Assembly: GCF_016803135.1 (NCBI RefSeq)
Contig: NZ_JAEVFE010000004.1
Coordinates: forward strand, 198,501 to 262,500
Origin: Altererythrobacter sp. C41
GTDB taxonomy: Bacteria > Pseudomonadota > Alphaproteobacteria > Sphingomonadales > Sphingomonadaceae
Length of the DNA: 64,000 bases
Direction: 5' to 3'
Shown: piece by piece, positions 8,390 through 16,144 of the stretch
Layout: every line of letters starts with the position of its first letter
Numbering within the stretch: position 1 is the first letter of the stretch
Program-made: the position numbers and the translations under genes
Notes under the pieces: model-generated
What the model saw: the letters and a program-made list of their open reading frames with translations, nothing else
Databases searched by the model: none
What the model was told of the DNA's origin: nothing

Positions 8390-11300
8390 ATGAACTGGCG
8401 CATCGGAATGGCGACATTGGGCTTGCTGGTCACGGCCTGTGCGGGCGCCATGGCGCAGGACGCAGCGTCGGCCCCGGCGTCGCAGGCCCAGGCCGATCCG
8501 CGGCTGTGGCCGGCCGCTTCCTCGCCCGATGCACTGACCGATCCTGCAACCGAGAAGCGGATCGAAGGCTTGCTCGCGCGGATGACGCTGGAGCAGAAAG
8601 TCGGCCAGCTCATCCAGGCGGACATCAGCGCGATCCAGCCGGCCGATCTGGCCGAGTATCCGATCGGCTCGATCCTCGCGGGCGGCAACAGCGGGCCCTA
8701 CGGCGACGAACGCGCGAGCGCCGCGGACTGGAACCGGCTCGTGCGCGAGTTCCGCACCGCTTCGCTCGCCAATGCGGATAACGGGGTCGCGATCCCGATC
8801 ATCTTCGGGGTCGACGCGGTTCACGGCCATAACAACATTCCCGGCGCGACCGTCTTTCCGCACAATATCGGGCTCGGCGCGGCGCTCGATGCCGACCTGA
8901 TCCGCCGCATCGGCGTGGCGACCGCGCGCGAGATCGCGACGAGCGGGATCGAATGGACCTTCGCCCCGACGCTGGCGGTTCCGCAGGACCCCCGCTGGGG
9001 GCGGACCTACGAGGGTTACTCTTCCGATCCGGCACTGGTTGCGGCCTATGCCGGGGCGATGGTGCAGGGATTGCAGGGCGAGTTGAAGGCAGGCGCCCCA
9101 CTTGCCGACGATCGGGTCGCCGCTACCGCAAAGCATTACTTCGCAGATGGCGGCACCGACAACGGGATCGACCAGGGCGACGCGACGATTTCCGAAGAGG
9201 AACTCGTGCGGCTTCACGCCCCCGGCTACCCGGTGGCGATCGAAGCCGGCGTGCTGACGGTCATGGCCAGCTTCTCGAGCTGGAACGGCGTCAAGCATCA
9301 CGGCAATCACAGCTTGCTGACCGACGTGCTGAAGGAGCGCATGGGCTTCGACGGCTTCGTGGTCGGCGACTGGAACGGTCACGGGCAGGTTGCCGGCTGC
9401 ACGGTCACTTCGTGTGCCGCGGCTATCAACGCGGGGCTCGACATGTTCATGGCGCCCGATAGCTGGAAAGCGCTTTACACTAGTACGCTCGCCCAGGCGC
9501 GCGACGGCACGATCCCGATGGCGCGCATAGACGATGCGGTGCGCCGCATCCTGCGGGTCAAGGCGAAGCTGGACCTGCTCGATGACCCGCTGCGCGAGCG
9601 GGCGGACTATTCGGCGATCGGCTCGGCCGACCATCTCGCCCTGGCGCGGGAGGCGGTCGCCAAGTCGCTCGTCCTGCTCAAGAACAACGGCTCGGTCCTG
9701 CCGATCAGCCCCGGCGCGAAGGTGCTGGTGGCGGGTCCCGGCGCCGACGACATGGCGATGCAGAACGGGGGCTGGACCATCAGTTGGCAGGGCACGGACG
9801 TGACCAAGGCCGACTTCCCTAACGGCCAGACGATCTGGCAGGCGCTGTCGAGCGCGATAGACGATGCCGGTGGCACGGCCACGCTGTCCGCAGACGGATC
9901 GTTCGAGAGCCGCCCCGATGTCGCCGTGGTCGTGTTCGGGGAGACTCCCTATGCCGAGATGCAGGGCGACGTTCCCACGCTCGACTACCAGCCCGTCGGG
10001 GCCGAAGACCTCGCGCTGCTCCGGCGCCTGAAGGGGCAGGGCATTCCCGTGGTCTCGGTATTCCTCTCGGGCCGCCCGATGTTCACCAGCCCGGAGATCA
10101 ACGCGTCCGATGCCTTCGTCGCGGCCTGGCTGCCGGGCACGCAGGCGAACGGCATTGCCGACGTTCTCGTGGCGCGCCGCTCGGGCGAGCCGGTGCGGGA
10201 CTTCACCGGCACGCTGCCGTTTGCCTGGCCCGCCGATGCGCGTTCTCCGGTCACGGAGCCGCTGTTCGAGCGCGGCTACGGCCTGACTTATGCGTCGGCG
10301 CAAACCGTTCCGGCGCTGCCCGAAGACCTCGGCATCGATCTGGCGGAGGCGCTCAATCTGGAGACCTTCTTCGCCGACGGCCGCGCGCAGGACCCCTGGG
10401 TGCTGGCGGTGGCCGATGCGGGCGGCAAGCGCCCGGTCGGGCCGGCCGCGGCAGCCAGCCCGGGCGGCGCCGTCGCCGTTCGCGCGGTCGACGTGACCGC
10501 GCAAGAAGACGGCAAGGCCTTCACCTGGAGCGGTGCGGGCCAGGTCCTGATCGAAGGGCCGCCGGCCAATCTCTCGGCGCAGCATGAGGTGGGCGACGTC
10601 CTGCGGATCGAGCTGCGGGTGGACGACCCGGGCAGCGGCGATGCGCGGCTGGCGATGCACGGTCAGTCGGTCCCGCTGGCCTCCTGGCTCGAGACGGCGC
10701 CGCGCGGCGAGGTATCCACGCTGCGCGTACCGCTGCGCTGCCTGTTCGCGGAGGGCGAGGCGCTGGAGGCGGTCGGCAACGTCGTCCGGATCGACGGCGA
10801 TCGCGGCCTGGCGCTGACGCTGCTCGAAGCGCGACTGGAAGAGGGGAAGGGCGATGCCGACTGCACGCGCTGGTCGGGCGCGGAAGCGCAGGATCGGGGC
10901 GCGCTGATCTTCTCGGACGATTTCAACTCCGGATCGCTCGACCGCAGCAAGTGGAACGTCGTCGGCCCCGAATTCTGGGTGAACAACGAGCAGCAGGTCT
11001 ATGTCGACTCGCCGGAGACGATCCGTTTCCTCCCCGCGGGCGCGGTGCCCGGCGCGGAAGACGGCGTGCTCGTGCTGCAGCCCCGCTTCAGCGAAGGCTT
11101 CGAGACGCCGAGCGGGCGCGTGGCGGACTTCGTCTCGGGCCGCATCAATACCCGCGGCAAGTTCGACTTCACCCACGGCCGCGCGGCCGCCCGCATCCGG
11201 ATGCCCGACGCGACCGGGGTGTGGCCGGCGTTCTGGCTCCTCGGCAACGGCAACTGGCCGGACAGCGGCGAAATAGACATCCTCGAATACGTGGGCGAGA

Positions 11301-11683
11301 AGGACTGGGTCGGCGTCGCGCTGCACGGCCCCGGCTACTCGGGCGAGACCCCGCTGGTGAACAAGTACTTCTTCGAAGATGGTGCGGACGTCACCCAGTG
11401 GCACGTCTACGCGGTCGAATGGTCCGACAGCGAGATCGTGTTCACCGTCGACGACCGCACCATCTACCGTGCCACCCGGCCGATGGTGGAGCACTATGGC
11501 AAATGGGTCTTCGATACGCCCAAGTTCGTGATCCTCAACTTCGCGCTCGGCGGCGCCTACCCGTTCAAGACCAACGGGATCGACGAACCGTACAACGGCC
11601 TGCCGGCCGAGACGGTCGAGCGGATCAAGGCGGGTGAGATCACGATGGAGGTGGACTGGGTCCGCGTACACGCGGGCGAGTGA
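8390..11683 (+). CDS. Bifunctional beta-glucanase: GH3 domain, ExoP-type C domain and GH16 domain in one chain
   Basis: A 1097-residue exported enzyme. The N-terminus could be cleaved after AMA by signal peptidase I, or carry a lipobox (VTAC, Cys17), so it may be a lipoprotein. Residues about 45-640 are a GH3 exo-beta-glucosidase; the nucleophile is Asp327 in VVGDWNGH, and KHYFADGG and DAVHGHNN match the family. Residues about 650-830 resemble the C-terminal carbohydrate-binding-like domain of ExoP glucohydrolases. Residues about 838-1097 are a complete GH16 domain with the catalytic motif EIDILE at 961-966 (Glu961 nucleophile, Glu966 acid/base). GH16 enzymes of this type cut inside beta-1,3 or beta-1,3/1,4-glucans, and GH3 removes terminal glucose. 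Laminarin-like glucan is the likely substrate. Start supported by GGAGAGG. Confidence 0.93.
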   Translation: MNWRIGMATLGLLVTACAGAMAQDAASAPASQAQADPRLWPAASSPDALTDPATEKRIEGLLARMTLEQKVGQLIQADISAIQPADLAEYPIGSILAGGNSGPYGDERASAADWNRLVREFRTASLANADNGVAIPIIFGVDAVHGHNNIPGATVFPHNIGLGAALDADLIRRIGVATAREIATSGIEWTFAPTLAVPQDPRWGRTYEGYSSDPALVAAYAGAMVQGLQGELKAGAPLADDRVAATAKHYFADGGTDNGIDQGDATISEEELVRLHAPGYPVAIEAGVLTVMASFSSWNGVKHHGNHSLLTDVLKERMGFDGFVVGDWNGHGQVAGCTVTSCAAAINAGLDMFMAPDSWKALYTSTLAQARDGTIPMARIDDAVRRILRVKAKLDLLDDPLRERADYSAIGSADHLALAREAVAKSLVLLKNNGSVLPISPGAKVLVAGPGADDMAMQNGGWTISWQGTDVTKADFPNGQTIWQALSSAIDDAGGTATLSADGSFESRPDVAVVVFGETPYAEMQGDVPTLDYQPVGAEDLALLRRLKGQGIPVVSVFLSGRPMFTSPEINASDAFVAAWLPGTQANGIADVLVARRSGEPVRDFTGTLPFAWPADARSPVTEPLFERGYGLTYASAQTVPALPEDLGIDLAEALNLETFFADGRAQDPWVLAVADAGGKRPVGPAAAASPGGAVAVRAVDVTAQEDGKAFTWSGAGQVLIEGPPANLSAQHEVGDVLRIELRVDDPGSGDARLAMHGQSVPLASWLETAPRGEVSTLRVPLRCLFAEGEALEAVGNVVRIDGDRGLALTLLEARLEEGKGDADCTRWSGAEAQDRGALIFSDDFNSGSLDRSKWNVVGPEFWVNNEQQVYVDSPETIRFLPAGAVPGAEDGVLVLQPRFSEGFETPSGRVADFVSGRINTRGKFDFTHGRAAARIRMPDATGVWPAFWLLGNGNWPDSGEIDILEYVGEKDWVGVALHGPGYSGETPLVNKYFFEDGADVTQWHVYAVEWSDSEIVFTVDDRTIYRATRPMVEHYGKWVFDTPKFVILNFALGGAYPFKTNGIDEPYNGLPAETVERIKAGEITMEVDWVRVHAGE

Positions 11684-11686
11684 CCC

Positions 11687-12532
11687 CTAGTCCTCCGTCG
11701 CCGCTGCACGTTCGATCACCGGCCGCCATTCCGGCGCGACCGGCAGGGTGAAGCGCTCGGCCAGTTCCCGCTCGATCTCGTCGGCGGTGAGCATGCGGCG
11801 TTCGATCATGCCGTCCGGCGCGCGCACTGTCAGCCGCCGCCCGGCGAGCACATGGCGCGCCTCCGGAGTGGTGCGGGTGACGATCAGCCGGTGGCGGAAA
11901 TGCGAGCTGGGATGGGTCGCCGTGTACCAGTTGGGAAGCTCGTAATCGACGTCCAGCTGCGGCGCGCCGGTGATCCGGTAGCTCGTCCGCCACTCGTCCT
12001 CGATCAGCGCCTCGAGCTGCAATTCGCCCGCGACGGGCACAAAACGAAAGGCCTCATGCCCGGTCTGCTGCGGCTCCGTGCTGTCGAGACGCAGCGGCGC
12101 CGTTGGAATGCAGCTTCCGAAACCCACATCGACCATCCACGCCTCGCCGTCGATCGTGACGCGGAGAGTCATGTGCGACGGCGGGCGCAGCGGCGCGTCG
12201 GGCGGCGCCATCCAGTTGACCCGCGCGATCAGGCCCTCGACTTCGAACCCGATCGCCTCCAGCACGCGCTTGAACAGCCCATTGTGCTCATAGCAGTATC
12301 CACCGCGCCGCGCGCCGAGCAGCTTGGCGTCGACCGCGGCCGGGGCGAGGTCGACGCCGCGGTCCAGCAGCACGTCGATTGCTTCGAACGGGATCGCAGC
12401 GGGGTGGAGCTCCTGCAGAGCCGCAAGCGTTTCCAGCGTGGGCGTGAGCGGCCCCGAATAGCCGATCCGGGCGCAATAGGCCCGAAGGTCCACGGCGGGT
12501 GAAGTGGATTCGGAATGTGTGACCACGCTCAT
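11687..12532 (-). CDS. nat: Arylamine N-acetyltransferase
   Basis: A 281-residue cytoplasmic enzyme that transfers acetyl from acetyl-CoA to arylamines and hydrazines. The catalytic triad is visible: Cys80 in RGGYCYEHNGLF, His120 in PSHMTL and Asp135 in VDVGFG. The start at 12532 overlaps the stop of the upstream FMN reductase by four bases (ATGA), so the two are translationally coupled. An in-frame extension up to 13084 exists but reads out of frame through the reductase gene and is not coding. The pairing with a flavin reductase suggests joint handling of nitro- or amino-aromatic compounds (reduction, then acetylation). This is inference. It is convergent with the glucanase gene, three bases away. 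Confidence 0.92.
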   Translation of the reverse strand: MSVVTHSESTSPAVDLRAYCARIGYSGPLTPTLETLAALQELHPAAIPFEAIDVLLDRGVDLAPAAVDAKLLGARRGGYCYEHNGLFKRVLEAIGFEVEGLIARVNWMAPPDAPLRPPSHMTLRVTIDGEAWMVDVGFGSCIPTAPLRLDSTEPQQTGHEAFRFVPVAGELQLEALIEDEWRTSYRITGAPQLDVDYELPNWYTATHPSSHFRHRLIVTRTTPEARHVLAGRRLTVRAPDGMIERRMLTADEIERELAERFTLPVAPEWRPVIERAAATED

Positions 12533-13068
12533 GCTGCCTCTCCATAGGGCCGCGCCGCGCGGGCTTCCTGCAACGCGAGGCTCCACCAGACCAGCCGGCG
12601 GAGCATAAGGCGCATCGACGCTTCGGCTCTCTCCGGATGTCGCAGCCGGCCTTCGGCATCGAACTGCTCCCACGCGCTCGCGAAGCTCACCGTGTCCCTG
12701 ATGCCGACCGCGTGCAGCTCCGCGAAGACGCCGCGCAGATGCTCGACCGCGCGCAGGCCGCCGGAGAGGCCGCCGTAGGAGACGAACGCCACCGGCTTCG
12801 CCTCCCATTCGCCGCGGGCGGCGTCGATCAGTTCCTTGAGCGGACCGGTGTAGCTGTGATTGTACTCGGGCGTGGCGACGATGAACGCATCGGCGCGCCC
12901 GATCCTCTCCACCAGCGCAGGATTGTCGGCAGCCTGGGGATCGATCGGGTCGAGTTCGAACCCGCCGTCGGCGTCCACGCGTTCCGTGATCCAGGCGGCG
13001 ATGGTGTCGCAGAAGCGGCCCGGCCTTGCGCTTCCGTAGACAAGGCCGAGCCGTAGCGGATGATGCAT
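12529..13068 (-). CDS. NADPH-dependent FMN reductase family protein
   Basis: A 179-residue flavodoxin-like protein. GSARPGRF near the N-terminus is the FMN phosphate-binding loop, and PEYNHSYTGPLKELID is the second conserved FMN/dimer segment of the NADPH:FMN or quinone/azo reductase family. SYGGLSGG is the third flavin-contacting loop. The ribosome site GGAGG precedes ATG at 13068. It is the first gene of a two-gene operon with the N-acetyltransferase. The true electron acceptor (FMN, quinone, nitroaromatic or metal ion) cannot be read from the sequence. Confidence 0.9.
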   Translation of the reverse strand: MHHPLRLGLVYGSARPGRFCDTIAAWITERVDADGGFELDPIDPQAADNPALVERIGRADAFIVATPEYNHSYTGPLKELIDAARGEWEAKPVAFVSYGGLSGGLRAVEHLRGVFAELHAVGIRDTVSFASAWEQFDAEGRLRHPERAEASMRLMLRRLVWWSLALQEARAARPYGEAA

Positions 13069-13169
13069 CGTGTTCCTCCTTCAAACGTGTAGAGGACGTG
13101 CTTATGAAACTTCAAGTAAGGTTTAGGTCAAGCGCCGAATGAGCGGAAATTCCGGTCACAGAGATCAGC

Positions 13170-14030
13170 CTAGTGGAGATGCTTCAGCTTGTCCGGGTTG
13201 CGCATGATGTAGATCGCGACGATCCGGTCGCCCTCTATCTCGAACGCGGTCGTCTGCAGCTCGCCGTCGGATTCGCGCGTGACGAAGCCGGGCAGCCCGC
13301 TGATGAAGCCGGTCTGCACCAGCGTCGATCCGCGTTTGACGAACAGGGCGGCCAGCGCCTTGTGCACCTTCATGACGTGATCGAACCCGATGATCGGCTG
13401 TGGCGCCGCCGGGCGCTTTCCGCCGCCGTCGGCGTGCAAGCTGACATCGGCGGCCAGCAAAGCGCCGAGCGCGCTCATGTCGCCGCTCCGCGAGGCGGCA
13501 TAGAACGCTTCGGCCAGCTCCAGCCCGCGCTTCTTCTCCAGCTTGTAGCGCGGCCGCGCATCGCGGACGTGCGCGCGGGCCCGCGAGGCGAGCTGCCGGC
13601 ACGCGGCGGTATCGCGTCCCACGGTGGTCGCCACTTCGTCGAAGGACAGGCCGAACACGTCGTGCAGCAGGAACGCCGCGCGCTCCAGCGGCGAAAGCCG
13701 TTCGAGCGCCAGCATCAGGGGCAGGGTGACGTCTTCCTCGTCCTCTTCCTCCACAATGGGTTCGGGCAGCCAGGGGCCGACGTAGGTCTCCCTGCGGTGC
13801 CGCGCAGACTTGAGCTGGTCGAGGCACAGCCGCGTCACGGTCCTGCGCAGGAAAGCCTCAGGCTCCCGCACTTCCGCTCGGTCGGAGCGCATCCAGCGGA
13901 TGAAGGCTTCCTGCACGACATCCTCTGCATCCGCGACCGAGCCGAGCATGCGATAGCCGAGACGGAGCAGCATCGGCCGCAGCGGGTCGAAACCCGCCGC
14001 GGCCTCGTCGGCATCTGCCGTGCCGCTCAC
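13170..14030 (-). CDS. ECF41-type RNA polymerase sigma factor with C-terminal SnoaL-like domain
   Basis: A 286-residue extracytoplasmic-function sigma factor. Region 2 (about residues 15-80) and region 4 (about 105-160) bind promoter DNA. WLPEP at 87-91 lies in the linker. A SnoaL-like domain fills the C-terminus with the ECF41 hallmarks DGGGK (201-205) and NPDKL (278-282). In this family the extension acts as a built-in regulator, replacing a separate anti-sigma factor. The start chosen is GTG at 14030, which overlaps the stop of the upstream AhpD-like gene by four bases (GTGA). A GTG at 14060 would be inside that gene. ECF41 genes are usually paired with such carboxymuconolactone-decarboxylase-like genes, as here. 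Confidence 0.95.
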   Translation of the reverse strand: MSGTADADEAAAGFDPLRPMLLRLGYRMLGSVADAEDVVQEAFIRWMRSDRAEVREPEAFLRRTVTRLCLDQLKSARHRRETYVGPWLPEPIVEEEDEEDVTLPLMLALERLSPLERAAFLLHDVFGLSFDEVATTVGRDTAACRQLASRARAHVRDARPRYKLEKKRGLELAEAFYAASRSGDMSALGALLAADVSLHADGGGKRPAAPQPIIGFDHVMKVHKALAALFVKRGSTLVQTGFISGLPGFVTRESDGELQTTAFEIEGDRIVAIYIMRNPDKLKHLH

Positions 14031-14482
14031 GCCGCCGCCTTCGCGGCGGGCTCGTACCAAAGCCCGAAGCCGACCGCGAGCCGGTTCCAGCCGTTGATTA
14101 CGTTGATCATCAGGGTGAGCTTCACCTGCTCCTCTTGCGTGAACTGTGCCTGCAGGGTTTCAAGGGCGTCGTGATGGTTGTGCCCTTCGGACAGCCGCGT
14201 CAATGCATCGGTCCACGCGAGGGCGGCCCGCTCGCGGTCGGTATAGCACGGTGCCTCCCGCCAGGCCGAGAGCAGATAGATGCGCTGTTCGGTCTCGCCC
14301 TTGGCGCGTGCCTCGGCGGTGTGCATGTTGATGCAGTTGGCGCAGCCGTTGATCTGCGATGCGCGGATCTTCACCAGCTCGATCAGCGTCGGCTCGAGGC
14401 TGCCCGCGATGCGGGTCGAGGTATCGAGCCAGTCCTTCATCAGTGCGGGAGCGGCGGCGAAAAGGTCCATCTTGGCAGTCAT
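14027..14482 (-). CDS. Carboxymuconolactone decarboxylase/AhpD-family protein, ECF41 partner
   Basis: A 151-residue protein of the AhpD-like fold. The redox motif NGCANCINMH gives Cys47, Cys50 and His54, as in alkylhydroperoxidases that reduce peroxides through a dithiol. The start at 14482 has a good Shine-Dalgarno site (AAGGAGA). A longer frame up to 14542 is rejected because the ECF41 promoter lies between the two starts. It forms a coupled operon with the ECF41 sigma factor. Such partners are the known direct targets of ECF41 factors. Its exact substrate is unknown; a role in oxidative stress is likely from the motif. Confidence 0.92.
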   Translation of the reverse strand: MTAKMDLFAAAPALMKDWLDTSTRIAGSLEPTLIELVKIRASQINGCANCINMHTAEARAKGETEQRIYLLSAWREAPCYTDRERAALAWTDALTRLSEGHNHHDALETLQAQFTQEEQVKLTLMINVINGWNRLAVGFGLWYEPAAKAAA

Positions 14483-14513
14483 GGTCGGTTCTCCTTGTGG
14501 GTTCCGCAACCAA

Positions 14514-14541
14514 GACGAGATGGCCCCCGCCAGATGTGACA
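14514..14541 (-). promoter_or_regulatory. ECF41-type promoter
   Basis: On the minus strand TGTCACA (14541-14535) is followed after 17 bp by CGTC (14517-14514). These match the -35 and -10 elements known for ECF41 factors. The predicted transcript starts about 25 bases before the AhpD-like ATG, leaving room for its ribosome site. This implies autoregulation of the operon. Confidence 0.75.
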
Positions 14542-14598
14542 TCGGGGCGAAAAAAGTTTGGTGGTTATCGCCTGCGAGGGCGCGTCACCCACCCCCAG

Positions 14599-14620
14599 CC
14601 CCTCCCGCAAGCGGGAGGGG
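14599..14620. repeat. Perfect palindrome in an intergenic GC-rich element
   Basis: CCCCTCCCGC and its exact complement GCGGGAGGGG are separated by AA. The element lies in the 244-bp gap between the AhpD-like gene and the end of the efflux operon, within a G/C-rich block to about 14660. It resembles small dispersed palindromes seen between genes in sphingomonads. No second copy was noticed in this window. It may also serve as a terminator of the efflux operon, but it lacks a T run. Confidence 0.5.
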
Positions 14621-14726
14621 AGCGAGACTTGCCGAGCCGCAGGCGAGGCTAGTCGCAGCGGGGTGGGCCTGACATCCTTCGCTCAAGGCATGCGCAAGCG
14701 GCGTCTCCCTCGTGAGGACTACCGTC

Positions 14727-16136
14727 TCAACCGCCGGACCATCCGCCGCCCAGAGTGCGAAACACGTCGATCTGCGCGCGCGATACTTCGGCGTCCTGTG
14801 CCGCGAGCTGGGCCCGGGTCTCAGCCAGGGTGCGTTCGGCATCGAGCCGGTCGAGCGAGTTGATCTGCCCTTCGTTCTGCTGCGCGCGGACGATGCGGAA
14901 TGCGCTTTCGGCCGCTTCGCTGGCCGATTGCAGCGCACGGCGGCGCTCGATCGCGCGGGCATAGTTGGACAGCGCCGTTTCGGTTTCCTCCAGAGCGGTG
15001 AGGACGGCGCCGTCGAAGGCCGCCAGCGCACCCTTAGCATCGGCTTCGGCCGCGTCGATCCGCGCGCGCACCGGTTCCTGGTTGGGGAACGTCCAGCTCA
15101 GCACAGGGCCGAGCAGCCAGCGCAGCGGACCGCCGGTGAAGATATCGCCGATGTCGGGCCCGGTCGATGCGGCCGAGGCGCCGAAGGTGATCCGCGGATA
15201 GAGATCGGCCGTGGCGACCCCGATCCGCGCGGTCGATGCGGCGAGGCGTCGCTCGGCCGCGCGCACGTCGGGCCGCCGGGCGAAGAGCAGGACCCCGTCG
15301 CCGACCGGCAGCGGCTGCTCGATTTCGAGCACGATACTGCGTTCCCCGGCGATCGGCGGCAATTCGGCCGGCGCGCGCCCGGTCAGGGTGGCGAGGCGGA
15401 ACAAGGCAGCGGCGCGGGCGGCCTCGAGTAACGGGATCTCCGCCGCACGCTGATCGCGCAGCGTCTGGATGCGGGCCACAGCAAGGCCGCTTTCGAGCCC
15501 GGCGTCATAACGCTTGCGGGTCAGCATGAGCGACTGGTCGAGCAGCTCGACGATCTCGCGCGCGACGCGGAGTCTCTCGGCGCCCGAGGCCGCGTCCGCA
15601 TAGGCGCGGGTGGTGTCGGCGACGACCATGACCCGCACTGCGTCCGCATCGGCCTCGCTCGCCGCGAGGTCCGCCTGCGCCGCCTCGACCCCGCGGCTCA
15701 CCCGGCCGAACAGATCGATTTCGTACGAAACGTCGATCCCCGCGTCGTAGGACCAGTCCTCCCGGTCCGCGCCGGGAGGCACCTGGCCCTCCGGCACCTG
15801 GCCGTAAGTCGCGCCGGCGCCGATCGCGCTCTGCGGCAGGCGGTCGCCGCGCGCACCGCGCAGGCCCGCGCGTGCCCGCTCGATGCGGGCCAGCGCCTGG
15901 CGGACGTCGGTGTTTGCCCTCAGCGCATCCTGTACCAGCGAGTCGAGCACGGGATCGTCGTAGAGACGCCACCAGTCGGCGGGCAGCGGTGCCGGCGCGA
16001 AGGCCGGATCTCCGGCGGAAAGGAAGGGGCCGGACGACGCGGGGCGGGGGGGAGCAGGGGCGTAGTCCGGCCCCACCGCGCACCCCGAAAGGGCGAGCGC
16101 GGAAAGGGTCGAGAGAGCGAGGGAACGGAACTTCAT
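14727..16136 (-). CDS. RND efflux outer-membrane lipoprotein (OprM/NodT family)
   Basis: A 469-residue channel protein of tripartite efflux pumps. The signal peptide ends in the lipobox LSGC with Cys19 as the lipidation site. The following CAVGPDYAPAP is the typical start of NodT-family proteins. Two repeated outer-membrane-efflux domains follow, rich in long alpha-helical segments (for example LASLTGRAP-like RLATLTGRAPAELPP in the middle). The ATG at 16136 lies eight bases after the pump stop codon. A much longer open frame up to 18236 is only an overlap with the pump gene in another frame. It would form the exit duct for the adaptor and pump encoded upstream. Confidence 0.95.
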   Translation of the reverse strand: MKFRSLALSTLSALALSGCAVGPDYAPAPPRPASSGPFLSAGDPAFAPAPLPADWWRLYDDPVLDSLVQDALRANTDVRQALARIERARAGLRGARGDRLPQSAIGAGATYGQVPEGQVPPGADREDWSYDAGIDVSYEIDLFGRVSRGVEAAQADLAASEADADAVRVMVVADTTRAYADAASGAERLRVAREIVELLDQSLMLTRKRYDAGLESGLAVARIQTLRDQRAAEIPLLEAARAAALFRLATLTGRAPAELPPIAGERSIVLEIEQPLPVGDGVLLFARRPDVRAAERRLAASTARIGVATADLYPRITFGASAASTGPDIGDIFTGGPLRWLLGPVLSWTFPNQEPVRARIDAAEADAKGALAAFDGAVLTALEETETALSNYARAIERRRALQSASEAAESAFRIVRAQQNEGQINSLDRLDAERTLAETRAQLAAQDAEVSRAQIDVFRTLGGGWSGG

Positions 16137-16144
16137 CAGGGCAC

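Noticed and set aside
8147-11671. Very long open frame on the minus strand opposite the GH3-GH16 gene
   Set aside because: Rich in Arg, His and Asp with no domain motifs; it is the mirror of a well-supported enzyme in high-GC DNA.
12533-13084. Upstream extension of the arylamine N-acetyltransferase frame
   Set aside because: It reads the FMN reductase gene in a wrong frame; the ATGA overlap at 12532 gives the natural start.
14483-14542. Longer N-terminus for the AhpD-like protein
   Set aside because: The ECF41 promoter and the ribosome site lie inside this stretch, so it is not translated as part of the protein.
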